A DNA stretch of 64,000 nt from Thermotalea metallivorans (GCF_001562415.1 NZ_LOEE01000028.1:186001-250000); one strand, 5' to 3'. Shown: positions 53,555 to 62,297, counted from the stretch's first letter. A program made the numbers and translations. Notes: generated by a model from the letters alone, not told the origin.

Positions 53555-53665
53555 GCCTTATCAAGAGCGGTGGAGGGAATAGGCCCAAGGAAACCCGGCA
53601 ACCGGTAGCAATACACGGTGCTAAATCCTACAGATCACGTAATCTGAAAGATGAGGACAATTTGG
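53555..53665 (+). ncRNA. SAM-I (S-box) riboswitch
   Basis: Contains the S-box core: CTTATCAAGAGCGGTGGAGG, then GGCCCAAGGAAACCCGGCAACC, then the later stem with GATGAGGACAA closing P1. It binds S-adenosylmethionine and, when SAM is high, allows the terminator to form, reducing metK. Confidence 0.95.
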
Positions 53666-53670
53666 TAACA

Positions 53671-53700
53671 AACCTCTTCTTGTGATGAAGAGGTTTTTTT
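53671..53700 (+). terminator. Riboswitch-controlled terminator
   Basis: AACCTCTTC pairs with GAAGAGGTT across a seven-base loop and is followed by TTTTT. Its left arm lies directly after the P1 region of the S-box. Confidence 0.93.
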
Positions 53701-53765
53701 ATATGAATCTAGGGTAGAATATAAATTGGAAGTCAGCAACATCATCCATTGATTAGGGACAATCG

Positions 53766-53790
53766 ACTGGCAGCTGGTAACTGGCAGCTG
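53766..53790. repeat. CTGGCAGCTGGTAACTGGCAG repeat patch
   Basis: ACTGGCAGCTGGTAACTGG is a member of the dispersed repeat family, between the riboswitch terminator and metK. Confidence 0.55.
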
Positions 53791-53884
53791 AAAAACGACG
53801 GCGCTAACTCACCAAAGTATGCATTTGTTCAAAGATAAATTTATCATATACAAAAAATATAGGGGAAAAAGAGGAGGTATACAA

Positions 53885-55075
53885 ATGACAAGAAGATTGT
53901 TCACATCAGAATCAGTAACAGAAGGACATCCGGATAAGATTTGCGACCAAATTTCAGATGCCATCTTAGATGCTATTTTTGCAGAAGACCCGGAGGCCCG
54001 CGTAGCAGCCGAAACATCGGTGACGACAGGGCTTGTACTGGTAGCCGGAGAAATTACGACAAAGTGCTATGTGGATATACCGAAGATTGTGAGAAGAACC
54101 ATTGAAGAGATTGGCTATACCAGAGCCAAGTACGGTTTTGATGCCGATACTTGCGCCGTGCTGACAGCCATCGATGAACAGTCTCCGGATATTGCCATGG
54201 GTGTTAACGAAGCTTTAGAGCACAAAAAAGGTGAAATGGGCGATGACATTGAGGCCATCGGTGCAGGAGACCAGGGAATCATGTTTGGCTTTGCATGCAA
54301 TGAAACGCCGGAATTAATGCCCCTGCCTATATCTCTAGCCCACAGGCTGGCGAGAAGATTGGCAGAGGTAAGAAAAAACGGCACCCTGGAGTATTTGCGA
54401 CCCGATGGAAAGACACAGGTAACCATTGAATATGTAGATGACAAGCCTGTACGTGTAGACACCATTGTAATTTCTACACAGCATAGTCCGGAAGTAAGCC
54501 ATGCCCAAATCGAAAGAGATGTCATTGAGCATGTCATCCGGAAGGTTGTACCGGCCCATTTATTGGACGACAAAACAAAGTATTATATCAACCCGACGGG
54601 CAGATTTGTCATTGGAGGACCTCAAGGAGATGCCGGCCTAACAGGCAGAAAGATCATCGTGGATACATACGGTGGTTATGCAAGACATGGCGGTGGTGCA
54701 TTCTCCGGGAAAGACCCCACAAAGGTTGACCGTTCAGCGGCTTATGCAGCAAGATATGTTGCCAAGAATATTGTGGCGGCAGGACTTGCCGATAAGTGTG
54801 AGATTGAGCTTGCCTATGCCATTGGTGTGGCAAGGCCTGTGTCGATTTTGGTAGAAACCTTCGGAACAGGGAAAGTAAGCGAAGAAAAGCTGGTGGAGCT
54901 TGTAAAGAAGCACTTTGACTTAAGACCGGCAGCCATCATTCGAGATCTGAATCTGAGAAGACCTATCTACAGACAGGTGGCAGCCTATGGCCACTTTGGA
55001 AGAACCGATCTGGATTTGCCGTGGGAAAAGACAGACAAGGCAGAAATCTTAAGAAAAGAAGCCCTTGGAGAATAG
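53885..55075 (+). CDS. metK: S-adenosylmethionine synthetase MetK
   Basis: 396-residue enzyme forming SAM from Met and [23 protein letters not shown] is at the N terminus, [15 protein letters not shown] near residue 118, and [20 protein letters not shown] near 258 are the family signatures. ATG 53885 follows GAGGAGGTATAC; the upstream in-frame extension is spurious. Controlled by the S-box above. Confidence 0.97.
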   Translation: MTRRLFTSESVTEGHPDKICDQISDAILDAIFAEDPEARVAAETSVTTGLVLVAGEITTKCYVDIPKIVRRTIEEIGYTRAKYGFDADTCAVLTAIDEQSPDIAMGVNEALEHKKGEMGDDIEAIGAGDQGIMFGFACNETPELMPLPISLAHRLARRLAEVRKNGTLEYLRPDGKTQVTIEYVDDKPVRVDTIVISTQHSPEVSHAQIERDVIEHVIRKVVPAHLLDDKTKYYINPTGRFVIGGPQGDAGLTGRKIIVDTYGGYARHGGGAFSGKDPTKVDRSAAYAARYVAKNIVAAGLADKCEIELAYAIGVARPVSILVETFGTGKVSEEKLVELVKKHFDLRPAAIIRDLNLRRPIYRQVAAYGHFGRTDLDLPWEKTDKAEILRKEALGE

Positions 55076-55080
55076 TTTGC

Positions 55081-55107
55081 AAAAACCCCGAAGATGTCGG
55101 GGTTTTT
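55081..55107. terminator. Terminator after metK, inner copy
   Basis: AAAAACCCC and GGGGTTTTT arms with five T residues at the end, five bases after the metK stop. The motif GATGTCGGGGTTTT recurs at 55274-55287 on the far side of the palindromic element. Confidence 0.88.
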
Positions 55108-55258
55108 GCATGTAGACAAACCCTTGAGATTTGGCTTCCTGCTCAGACCTGCGCCGCTTTTCTGAATAAAAGAATTAAGGAAAAAAGCGGCTTGCTGATT
55201 CGCGACGAAGCCTGAATCTCAAGGGTTCCCAAGTATTTCATTGCTTTATCTTCAGTCT
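55108..55258 (-). repeat. Palindromic intergenic element, copy 3 (inverted)
   Basis: Core at 55119-55227 is the same element as at 120 and 43557, in reverse orientation: outer arms AAACCCTTGAGATT/AATCTCAAGGGTT and inner arms GCCGCTTTT/AAAAAGCGGC. The 3' flank matches the left flank of the other copies (TTCATTGCTTTATCTTCAG). It lies between terminator copies. Confidence 0.88.
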
Positions 55259-55259
55259 G

Positions 55260-55287
55260 AAACCCTGATGACGATGTCGGGGTTTTC
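55260..55287 (+). terminator. Second, imperfect copy of the metK terminator
   Basis: AAACCC...GGGTTT encloses TGATGACGATGTCG; its right part GATGTCGGGGTTTT is identical to that at 55094-55107. It appears to be a duplicated target. Confidence 0.55.
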
Positions 55288-55337
55288 TGTTACCTATGTA
55301 CAGGAAGATGCATAGGATGAAAAAAAGGGGTATCTGG

Positions 55338-55694
55338 ATGGGACGACAAATATGGATGCAATGGTTGCTTTGGGTGTTTTTTTTATATGGCATCTTGGAA
55401 TTTGTGAAGAAGTTCTTGTATCGATACCAATGGCACAGAGAGAAGGTGCCCAGGCGAATCACCCTAGTGGTGAAAGACGGAGAAGGCTATATAGAAGGTT
55501 TGTTGAGAATTGTCCATGGCCATGGATTTGCGGTGGATGTATTGGATGATCATTCCCAAGATGCCACGAAGGAAATTGTGCAGAGGTTATCGGATGAGTT
55601 GGAAAACATTTATCTGATTGAGGGGAACTTTCAAAAAGTGGCAGGGGACCTTTCCGACAGTGCACTCCCTGCAGAAATGGGAGTGAAAAAATGA
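55338..55694 (+). CDS. Small membrane-anchored protein, function unknown
   Basis: 118 residues: a hydrophobic segment (WLLWVFFLYGILEFVKKFL) near the N terminus, a basic stretch and a soluble part (RRITLVVKDGEGYIEGLLRI, ENIYLIEGNF). I do not recognise the family. ATG 55338 follows AAGGGG. The upstream in-frame start at 55296 lacks a ribosome site. Confidence 0.55.
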   Translation: MGRQIWMQWLLWVFFLYGILEFVKKFLYRYQWHREKVPRRITLVVKDGEGYIEGLLRIVHGHGFAVDVLDDHSQDATKEIVQRLSDELENIYLIEGNFQKVAGDLSDSALPAEMGVKK

Positions 55695-55762
55695 AAAAGG
55701 CATGTATCCACATTCTGCATAGATACAGGAAAAAGCGTTGGAGGTTGTGCAATACAAAGAGA

Positions 55763-55799
55763 AGGTCGACTTACGAATAAGTCGGCTTTTTCTTTTTTT
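55763..55799 (+). terminator. Terminator after the small membrane protein
   Basis: GTCGACTTA and TAAGTCGGC arms around CGAA, followed by TTTTTCTTTTTTT. Confidence 0.8.
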
Positions 55800-55842
55800 G
55801 TCTATGGCATCTACAATGGAGCTATACCATGGTATGCAATGA

Positions 55843-55856
55843 GAGGACCGGTCCTC
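55843..55856. promoter_or_regulatory. 14-bp perfect palindrome before the sigma-factor gene
   Basis: GAGGACCGGTCCTC is fully symmetric and lies 22 bases before the start codon, with another short palindrome ATACCATGGTAT at 55824-55835. Both could be operators. Confidence 0.4.
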
Positions 55857-55878
55857 CTGGAATCAAGGAGGAAGATCT

Positions 55879-56442
55879 ATGGACTACGAGATGAAGGAAT
55901 TGGTTGCCTGCTGCAAGGAGGGGCATCTCAAGGCAAAGGAGGAAATTCTGAGGAGATTGACGCCTCTGGTTCTTGCTTCCATCAGGCGATATTATTTTGG
56001 GACGGAAGATCCGGAGGATTTGCTTCAGGAAGGATACTTGAAAATATTGATGGAAACGGAGCGTTTTGACGGGGAGAGGGGGGTGCCCTTTTTAGGATAT
56101 ATGAAGCAGCAGTTGAAATTCTTTTACATGGATTTAGGAAGGCAAAAAAGGCAGGATATTTCCCTGGATGCCTACGTGGATCATGGAGAAGAAAGAATAA
56201 GACTTTTGGATCTGCTGCCTGCTGACGACACGGCGGTGGAGGAGAAGATCCTGCAGAGGGAAATCTCCCACAGCCTGGGGCAAGCTTTGAAAAAGCTCAC
56301 CCATAAGCAAAAAAGGATCATCGGGTTGCATTTTATCCAAGGAATAAAACTGGCAAGGATTGCCCAGGATTTGGGGGTCCACTATCAGACGGTTGTAAAA
56401 GTAAAGGATGCGGCCATCAGAAAACTAAGGGGGCTGCTGTAG
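55879..56442 (+). CDS. Sigma-70-family RNA polymerase sigma factor
   Basis: 187 residues. Region 2 is visible in RRYYFGTEDPEDLLQEGYLK and FDGERGVPFLGYMKQQLKFF; region 4 is an HTH (LTHKQKRIIGLHFIQGIKLA, RIAQDLGVHYQTVVKVKDAA). There is no region 1 or 3, so it is a small specialised sigma of the ECF-like or BotR/UviA size class. AAGGAGG precedes the ATG. Its targets are unknown; the two small genes downstream are candidates. Confidence 0.82.
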   Translation: MDYEMKELVACCKEGHLKAKEEILRRLTPLVLASIRRYYFGTEDPEDLLQEGYLKILMETERFDGERGVPFLGYMKQQLKFFYMDLGRQKRQDISLDAYVDHGEERIRLLDLLPADDTAVEEKILQREISHSLGQALKKLTHKQKRIIGLHFIQGIKLARIAQDLGVHYQTVVKVKDAAIRKLRGLL

Positions 56443-56517
56443 AAAAATTTATTTTGGGGGAGGATACTAATTTTTTGGAGAAATCCCCATCTATATCTAT
56501 GAAGGGAGGTGACAGAT

Positions 56518-56742
56518 ATGCCAATCCAAGTGATGCCCGGTCTTTCAAGACTTAGAATCACATACAGCAAGGGGGTGGACGGAAACGGAAGGGAAATCAT
56601 GGGGACAAAAACCTATGCCAACGTAAAACCTGAAGCTTCCGATGAGGATGTTTATGCGGTAGCCAGTGCCTTTGCAGGCCTGCAGAAGTATCCCGTGACA
56701 AGCATCGGAAGGGTGGATGAGAAGAAAATCATTCAAGGATAA
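56518..56742 (+). CDS. DUF1659 family protein
   Basis: 74 residues (PGLSRLRITYSKGVDGNGRE, VYAVASAFAGLQKYPVTSI). DUF1659 proteins are small and usually precede a DUF2922 gene, as here. ATG 56518 follows GGGAGGTGACAG; the GTG just before lies within the ribosome site. Function unknown. Confidence 0.82.
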   Translation: MPIQVMPGLSRLRITYSKGVDGNGREIMGTKTYANVKPEASDEDVYAVASAFAGLQKYPVTSIGRVDEKKIIQG

Positions 56743-56785
56743 TGGCTGATTTTATGGAGAGTTGAAGGAAAGGGGGGAGAAAGGG

Positions 56786-57004
56786 ATGGCGGAGAAACGG
56801 TTGGAAATGATTTTTAAGAATCAACTGGGAACGACGACAAAAATTACGGTGGATGATGTGCGAGACAACATTACAGGGGCTGACGTACAGGCTGCCATGG
56901 AGCTTGTGATCAATAAAAATATCTTTCGCACAAATAGTGGGGAATTGGTAGAAATCGAGTCAGCCAGAATCGTTGCTACCGATGTGACAGAGATAATTGC
57001 TTAA
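56786..57004 (+). CDS. DUF2922 family protein
   Basis: 72 residues: KRLEMIFKNQLGTTTKITVD, then VQAAMELVINKNIFRTNSGE. Family by length, the F-x-x-x-x-G-x-x-x-x-I pattern and the neighbour. ATG 56786 follows AGAAAGGG. A terminator follows. Function unknown. Confidence 0.82.
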   Translation: MAEKRLEMIFKNQLGTTTKITVDDVRDNITGADVQAAMELVINKNIFRTNSGELVEIESARIVATDVTEIIA

Positions 57005-57009
57005 CCAAA

Positions 57010-57038
57010 GGCCCGGGCATCATCCCGGGCTCATTTTT
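57010..57038 (+). terminator. Terminator after the DUF2922 gene
   Basis: GCCCGGG and CCCGGGC around a six-base loop, followed by TCATTTTTCTTTTTT. Confidence 0.85.
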
Positions 57039-57059
57039 CTTTTTTATGCATATGATGTA

Positions 57060-57111
57060 TTGCCAAAAATGGCAGGGACAAGTTATAATAAAGATATCGA
57101 ACTTACGTTCG
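57060..57111 (+). promoter_or_regulatory. Promoter with a perfect LexA (SOS) box
   Basis: TTGCCA at 57060-57065 and TATAAT at 57084-57089 have an 18-base spacer. CGAAC-TTAC-GTTCG at 57098-57111 is a perfect match to the Firmicute LexA site CGAACN4GTTCG, placed over the transcription start. LexA bound here would block transcription until DNA damage. Confidence 0.8.
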
Positions 57112-57126
57112 AGATGAGGTGAGGGA

Positions 57127-57759
57127 ATGGAAAAACTGGATGAGCTGATTCAAAAAGGAATTTATGCATTGCTTCCTGCTTACGTACCCGCCGAAGGCAA
57201 TGCTACAAAGATCATTACGGCCGACGGAAATGCTTATATAGACAGCAGAGTTGTGAAAACAGTCCTCAAAGCATTATGCAGGTATTATGCGGTACACGTG
57301 GAGCATTGCAGGGAAAAGTATGGAAAATTGATTCACCAGCGACTTCGTGTACCCCTTCCGATACATCGAGATTTGCTTCTGATTCCCATGAAGGTAAGAA
57401 AACCGATGTTTCGTAAGGACGGGGCCTGCGGATATATCAATTTATACGCCATTGACAAAATAAAGGAAAAAGGAGATCACAGCATCTTTGTTTTAAAGAA
57501 CGGAATGGAAGTGGAATGTTTGCAGCGGTTAAGGACTGTCCATCAGCACATCAATCATGCCAGATTGGTTGAAAGACATGCCTTTTTCCATGGGGACGGG
57601 GAGGAAGGCCATGGGGCCGCGGAAGGGTGGTGGGAAGCCTATGATACACCGGCTACCAAGGGGGATATTGTCCTGCTGAAAAAGGAAATTGTTGAACTGG
57701 TGCGGGTATTGAAGAAAACCGTAGGGACAAAGAAAGACGAATCCTATAAAAAAGAATAA
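57127..57759 (+). CDS. ComK-like putative transcription regulator
   Basis: 210 residues. YALLPAYVPAEGNATKIITA, LCRYYAVHVEHCREKYGKLI, VPLPIHRDLLLIPMKVRKP and RKDGACGYINLYAID follow the ComK layout (LP...KII; CR-x-F/Y; PI-x-x-x-x-x-IFLFPT-x-S; CGWI). ComK activates DNA uptake genes in B. subtilis. Similarity is visible by eye only, and a LytTR-like DNA-binding protein is an alternative. The LexA box upstream implies SOS control. The C-terminal 60 residues are basic and helical. Confidence 0.5.
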   Translation: MEKLDELIQKGIYALLPAYVPAEGNATKIITADGNAYIDSRVVKTVLKALCRYYAVHVEHCREKYGKLIHQRLRVPLPIHRDLLLIPMKVRKPMFRKDGACGYINLYAIDKIKEKGDHSIFVLKNGMEVECLQRLRTVHQHINHARLVERHAFFHGDGEEGHGAAEGWWEAYDTPATKGDIVLLKKEIVELVRVLKKTVGTKKDESYKKE

Positions 57760-57779
57760 AGGCCCGGGAAAAGACCGGG

Positions 57780-58235
57780 CTACATGAACAGATCAATGAG
57801 CAGGCCGCGAATATCATCGATTTTTTTCAGCACCTTGATGTTGTCCTTTTCATTTTTCAAAAACTCCCGGGTCAAATTCTCCAACTCTTTGTTGACTTCC
57901 TTTACAATGGAAAAGATTCTGTGCCTGCCCCGGCGATCCAGAAAACTTTCCTTGGAGAATTGATAGGTATTGCGTACGGCGAGATCAAGGAAATTTTGTA
58001 CAAGCTTTTTATATTGCAGCAAATCTCCCAGATAAAGCTTATGGTTGAACTTTTCCGCCTGTTCGTCGATGGCAGCAAGAAGATGGGTGAGTTTTTCCTG
58101 GACAGATTGTCCCTTTAGCTGCTTTAGGCGTACTTCAAAAGTATCGGCAGTGTCTCTTTCCATTTTTATAGGATCTCTAGGCAGGGTTCTTCCCAAAAGG
58201 TTTTGCTTATGGATGTCCGTAACCTTTATGCTCAT
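57780..58235 (-). CDS. yaaR: YaaR family (DUF327) protein
   Basis: 151 residues: the family blocks are LKGQSVQEKLTHLLAAIDEQ, YLGDLLQYKKLVQNFLDL and RGRHRIFSIVKEVNKELENL. YaaR proteins occur in spore formers; the function is not known. ATG 58235 follows GGGAGAG. It faces the ComK-like gene, and GCCCGG...CCGGGC at 57762-57778 may act as a terminator for both. Confidence 0.85.
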   Translation of the reverse strand: MSIKVTDIHKQNLLGRTLPRDPIKMERDTADTFEVRLKQLKGQSVQEKLTHLLAAIDEQAEKFNHKLYLGDLLQYKKLVQNFLDLAVRNTYQFSKESFLDRRGRHRIFSIVKEVNKELENLTREFLKNEKDNIKVLKKIDDIRGLLIDLFM

Positions 58236-58267
58236 AAATTTCTCTCCCAATCATCATAGATTCTACA

Positions 58268-58341
58268 GTTGAAAGTTGCAAATTGAAAGCCCAAACGATT
58301 TGTCATAAGTCATCCATCATTGATAACCAATTGGCAGCTGT
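58268..58341. repeat. Weak AGTTG/CCAATTGGCAGCTG repeat patch
   Basis: GTTGAAAGTTGCAAATTGAAA and GATAACCAATTGGCAGCTGTG resemble the dispersed repeat family, in the 238 bases between yaaR and recD2. The rest is AT-rich. Confidence 0.4.
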
Positions 58342-58473
58342 GAGAAAGTGAAAAGCGCAGATGCATTTTTCCATGATATACTTATATCTTATAATATATT
58401 TCGGCAGATTGGCGGAAAAAATAAAGATTTTTTTATGATATAATGATAAATATCGAAACATCAGGAGGAAGCG

Positions 58474-60699
58474 ATGGCTGTGGAAGTACAAGGGATACTC
58501 TCGGAGATTATATTTCGAAATGAAGCCAATGGCTATATTGTAGCAATCCTTGAGACGGAGCAGGAACCGGTTACCATCGTGGGCTATATGCCCGTGGTCA
58601 ATCAGGGGGAAAGTCTTTCTGTCACAGGAAAGTGGACACGGCATCCCATCTATGGAGAACAATTGGAAATCCTATCCTACCGCCAGGTGACTCCCAATAC
58701 CCCGGAAGGCATCGAAAGCTATCTGGCCTCGGGGGTCATCAAAGGGATAGGACCCAAAACAGCCAAAAAGATTGTGGATACATTTGGCGGGGATGCCCTG
58801 GACATTATCCAATATCGTCCCCATTTATTGATGGAAGTGGAAGGAATCGGACAAGCCAAGGCCCAGATGATTGCGGAAGCTTTCCAGGAACAAAGGCAGT
58901 TGCGGGAGGTCATGCTGTTTTTACAGCAATTCGGCGTTACTCCCAACTATGCTGTAAAGATCTATAAAAAATATGGAGACCAGGCGGTGGAGCTGATACG
59001 GGAAAATCCCTATCGATTGGCCGATGATATCCTAGGCATAGGATTTAAAATGGCAGATACCATTGCCAAAAGGATGGGCATGAACCCCCAATCTCCCTAC
59101 CGTATCATGTGCGGCATCAAATATATGTTAGGACAGTATCATCTGGAGGGACATACCTATACCCCCAGGGAAGAATTGATCGAAGCCACGGCGAAAATGC
59201 TGGAAGTAAAGAGGGAGCTTGTGGAGGAGGGCGTGATGAATCTTGCATTGAATTACGAGATTCAACTGGAGAATCTGGAAGGGGAAATTGTTGTATTCGG
59301 AATGCCTTTCTTTTATGCAGAACTCTATGTATGCAAGAAGCTGGTGGAGCTGGCAAAGGAACCGATGAAACTTCTTTCGGAGGATTTGGAGGGGGAGATC
59401 GAGGAATTGGAAAAAAATGAGGGAATACAACTGGCGGAAAATCAAAAGCAGGCCATTCGGGCAGCCAACGAAAACGGTGTTTTTGTCATTACAGGGGGAC
59501 CCGGTACAGGAAAAACCACGACCATCAACAGCATTATCAAGCTCTTTGAAAAGCATAACCTTACCATCGCCTTGGCGGCGCCCACGGGGAGGGCAGCCAA
59601 GAGAATGAGCGAGGCAACGGGCAGGGAAGCCAAGACGATTCACCGGCTGCTGGAGTATTCCTTTGGGGAAGAAGAAACTGCCATGGGATTTGGGAAGGAT
59701 GAGGAAGAACCCCTGGCTGTGGATGCGGTCATTATTGATGAGATGTCCATGGTGGATATCCTGCTGATGAAGGCTTTGTTGAAGGCTATTATTCCAGGGA
59801 CCCGGGTGGTCTTGGTGGGAGATGTGGATCAGCTCCCTTCCGTAGGTCCCGGCAATGTATTGAAGGATATCATAGACAGCCAGATCATTCCTGTGGTGAA
59901 ACTGGAGGAGATTTTTCGACAAGCCCGGGAGAGCATGATTATTGTCAATGCCCACCGCATCAACAAGGGCCAATATCCCTATATCAACCGGAAAGAAAAA
60001 GATTTTTATTTTATTAGCCAGAAAACCCAGGAGCAAATTGGGGAAACCATCCAATCCCTATGCAAGGAGAGGCTGCCCAATTACAATAATTTTGATCCCA
60101 TCAAGGATATACAAGTCCTTACCCCTATGAAAAAGGGGCATGTAGGGGCATATCAGCTGAATAACGTGCTGCAGGCCATTCTCAATCCCCCTGACAAATC
60201 TAAGGAAGAGAAAGCCATGAAGGAAAAGGTCTTTCGGGTGGGAGACAAGGTGATGCAGATCCGAAACAATTATAACTTAAAATGGAAAAAAGTTGGAGAA
60301 GCAGAGGAAGGGGAAGGCATTTTCAACGGAGATTTTGGTTATATCCAGCAGATTGACCATGAAGAGCGGGAGATGCTGGTATTGTTTGATGATGAAAAAC
60401 TGGTGAAATACGATTTTTCCCAATTGGATGAGCTGGAATTGGCTTACTGCATTACTATCCATAAAAGCCAGGGCAGTGAATTTCCCGTGGTGGTGATGCC
60501 TGTCTGCTGGGGTCCCCCTATGCTGCTTACCCGAAATCTTCTTTATACGGCAGTAACCAGGGCGAAGGAACTGGTGGTGCTGGTGGGGATGGAGAACAGT
60601 TTGAAGGAGATGGTGGATAACCATCGGATTCTTCGAAGAAATTCCGGATTGGGGATCAGGCTGAGGAAGTTTTTGACGGAAAATTTGATAGAATTTTAG
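58474..60699 (+). CDS. recD2: RecD2-type SF1B 5'-3' DNA helicase
   Basis: 741 residues. An N-terminal OB-like/HhH part (GIGPKTAKKIVDTFGGDALD, VEGIGQAKAQMIAEAF) leads into helicase domains with Walker A VITGGPGTGKTTTINSI, motif II VIIDEMSMVD, motif III GDVDQLPSVGPGN and motif VI TIHKSQGSEFPVVVMP. It lacks RecBC partners, which defines RecD2. It has a role in DNA repair and replication-fork handling. AGGAGGAAGCG precedes the ATG. Confidence 0.93.
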   Translation: MAVEVQGILSEIIFRNEANGYIVAILETEQEPVTIVGYMPVVNQGESLSVTGKWTRHPIYGEQLEILSYRQVTPNTPEGIESYLASGVIKGIGPKTAKKIVDTFGGDALDIIQYRPHLLMEVEGIGQAKAQMIAEAFQEQRQLREVMLFLQQFGVTPNYAVKIYKKYGDQAVELIRENPYRLADDILGIGFKMADTIAKRMGMNPQSPYRIMCGIKYMLGQYHLEGHTYTPREELIEATAKMLEVKRELVEEGVMNLALNYEIQLENLEGEIVVFGMPFFYAELYVCKKLVELAKEPMKLLSEDLEGEIEELEKNEGIQLAENQKQAIRAANENGVFVITGGPGTGKTTTINSIIKLFEKHNLTIALAAPTGRAAKRMSEATGREAKTIHRLLEYSFGEEETAMGFGKDEEEPLAVDAVIIDEMSMVDILLMKALLKAIIPGTRVVLVGDVDQLPSVGPGNVLKDIIDSQIIPVVKLEEIFRQARESMIIVNAHRINKGQYPYINRKEKDFYFISQKTQEQIGETIQSLCKERLPNYNNFDPIKDIQVLTPMKKGHVGAYQLNNVLQAILNPPDKSKEEKAMKEKVFRVGDKVMQIRNNYNLKWKKVGEAEEGEGIFNGDFGYIQQIDHEEREMLVLFDDEKLVKYDFSQLDELELAYCITIHKSQGSEFPVVVMPVCWGPPMLLTRNLLYTAVTRAKELVVLVGMENSLKEMVDNHRILRRNSGLGIRLRKFLTENLIEF

Positions 60700-60776
60700 A
60701 GATTTTCTCCATCTGATATAAATTGTTGAAAAATTATGATAAAATATTGTCAGGCCGAGGGATAGGGGGGAGAAAT

Positions 60777-62273
60777 ATGATCAGGGATCTGACGCATAGA
60801 AAATATTATATCATCTTTAAAATTACGACTTTTGTAATGATTGCCCTGCTGAATATCGCTACGATAAAAATCTGGAACTATAAAATGGTAGGGATTTTGA
60901 CAACCTTATTCTTGGCATTGAATTATATTTTTGGACTGCAAAAGGTACCTATCCAGTCGGAGCAGCATCGTTTCAAGATTAAGATTATCGGGAATTTTTT
61001 GCTGGTGAATATATTGCTTTTCTATATCGGAGGGTATCAAAATGCATCCTATGCCATTTTCCACTTTTTTATCATACTGACGGCTGCCATGATGTACTCG
61101 TCCCTAGGGGGACTGGTTATTTTAGGAATTTGTTTTACCATCGCTTTGAAGATGGTCTTTACGGATACCAATATCCTGAATAGTTTCATCATCCATAGCT
61201 ATGTCTACGGGGGTGCCTTCGTGATCGGTTATTTCTGCCGCATGGAAGGCATCCGCAAAAAGAAGCTGGACCATAAGATTCGAGAATTGGAGGGTTTGTA
61301 TAAAATCAGCAAAATGATTGACCGGTTTCCCGGCACGGAGGAGATTTTGAACAATATTACGAAGATTGTCGCAGAAACGGTGAATGCTGAAGCATGCCTC
61401 ATCATGTTGTATGATGAAGAAAAGGATTTGCTGGCGGCAAAAGCCGGCTACGGGGTACCCAAAGAGGCTTTTCAGCAAATGATTTTTCGACAAGGAGAAG
61501 GAATTGAAAGACAAGTGATTGAAAACAAGGGGAGGGTAACTTGCAAAGAGGAGGAATGTTTCCACATCTACCGGAATATATCCCAAGACCTTTGGGAGAT
61601 CAAGACGGCTACGGCCATCCCTTTGTTCCTGAGGAATAAGATTATCGGCACCTTGAGTGTGTATGATAAAAAAGGAGGAAATTATGCCCTGGAAGATATT
61701 GAGTTATTGGATATGATGGGATCTCGGATCGGAATGATTCTTGAAAATGACAGTCTGTATAAGCAGCTGCGGAACAGGGCCATCCAGGACGGCTTGACAG
61801 GGTTATATAATCATAAGCAGTTTTATGAAAGACTCAAGGTGGAAATACAGGCGGCAAAAGAGAAGGGATATAAGCTATACCTGCTCATGATTGATATAGA
61901 CCGATTTAAAGCATTCAATGACCGATACGGCCATTTGGTAGGCGACAAAGTGCTGGTTCAGATTGCCAAGATCATCAAAAATAGCATACGGGATACAGAC
62001 TATGCTGCAAGATACGGAGGAGAAGAATTTGCTGTGATCCTGCCCAATACGGATTATGAAACGGCGGCCATGGTGGCAGACCGGATCAGAGATAATGTGA
62101 AAAAGGCGGCGCCCGCCATCGAGCAGTTGCAGAAAGAGCAGGTGGAAATTACCGTAAGCATCGGCATCGCCTGTTATCCCAATTGCACCAATGATATTAC
62201 CAACTTGGTAGATATTGCGGATATTCGCATGTACAAGGGAAAAGAAATGGGGGGCGACCGGGTGATTGCGTGA
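60777..62273 (+). CDS. Membrane-bound GAF-GGDEF diguanylate cyclase
   Basis: 498 residues. About six hydrophobic helices (residues 10-170), a GAF domain (~185-325; EGIERQVIENKGRVTCKEEE, ATAIPLFLRNKIIGTLSVYD) and a GGDEF domain (DGLTGLYNHKQFYERLK, YAARYGGEEFAVILPN). The active-site GGEEF is intact, so it likely makes c-di-GMP. No EAL domain. ATG 60777 follows GGGGGGAGA. It overlaps neither neighbour. Confidence 0.9.
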   Translation: MIRDLTHRKYYIIFKITTFVMIALLNIATIKIWNYKMVGILTTLFLALNYIFGLQKVPIQSEQHRFKIKIIGNFLLVNILLFYIGGYQNASYAIFHFFIILTAAMMYSSLGGLVILGICFTIALKMVFTDTNILNSFIIHSYVYGGAFVIGYFCRMEGIRKKKLDHKIRELEGLYKISKMIDRFPGTEEILNNITKIVAETVNAEACLIMLYDEEKDLLAAKAGYGVPKEAFQQMIFRQGEGIERQVIENKGRVTCKEEECFHIYRNISQDLWEIKTATAIPLFLRNKIIGTLSVYDKKGGNYALEDIELLDMMGSRIGMILENDSLYKQLRNRAIQDGLTGLYNHKQFYERLKVEIQAAKEKGYKLYLLMIDIDRFKAFNDRYGHLVGDKVLVQIAKIIKNSIRDTDYAARYGGEEFAVILPNTDYETAAMVADRIRDNVKKAAPAIEQLQKEQVEITVSIGIACYPNCTNDITNLVDIADIRMYKGKEMGGDRVIA

Positions 62274-62297
62274 AGCCGTTAGCGGTCAGCTGAAAAT
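62273..62297. repeat. GCCGTTAGCGGTCAGCTG repeat patch
   Basis: GAAGCCGTTAGCGGTCAGCTG, a short member of the dispersed repeat family, between the GGDEF stop codon and comFC. Confidence 0.4.
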
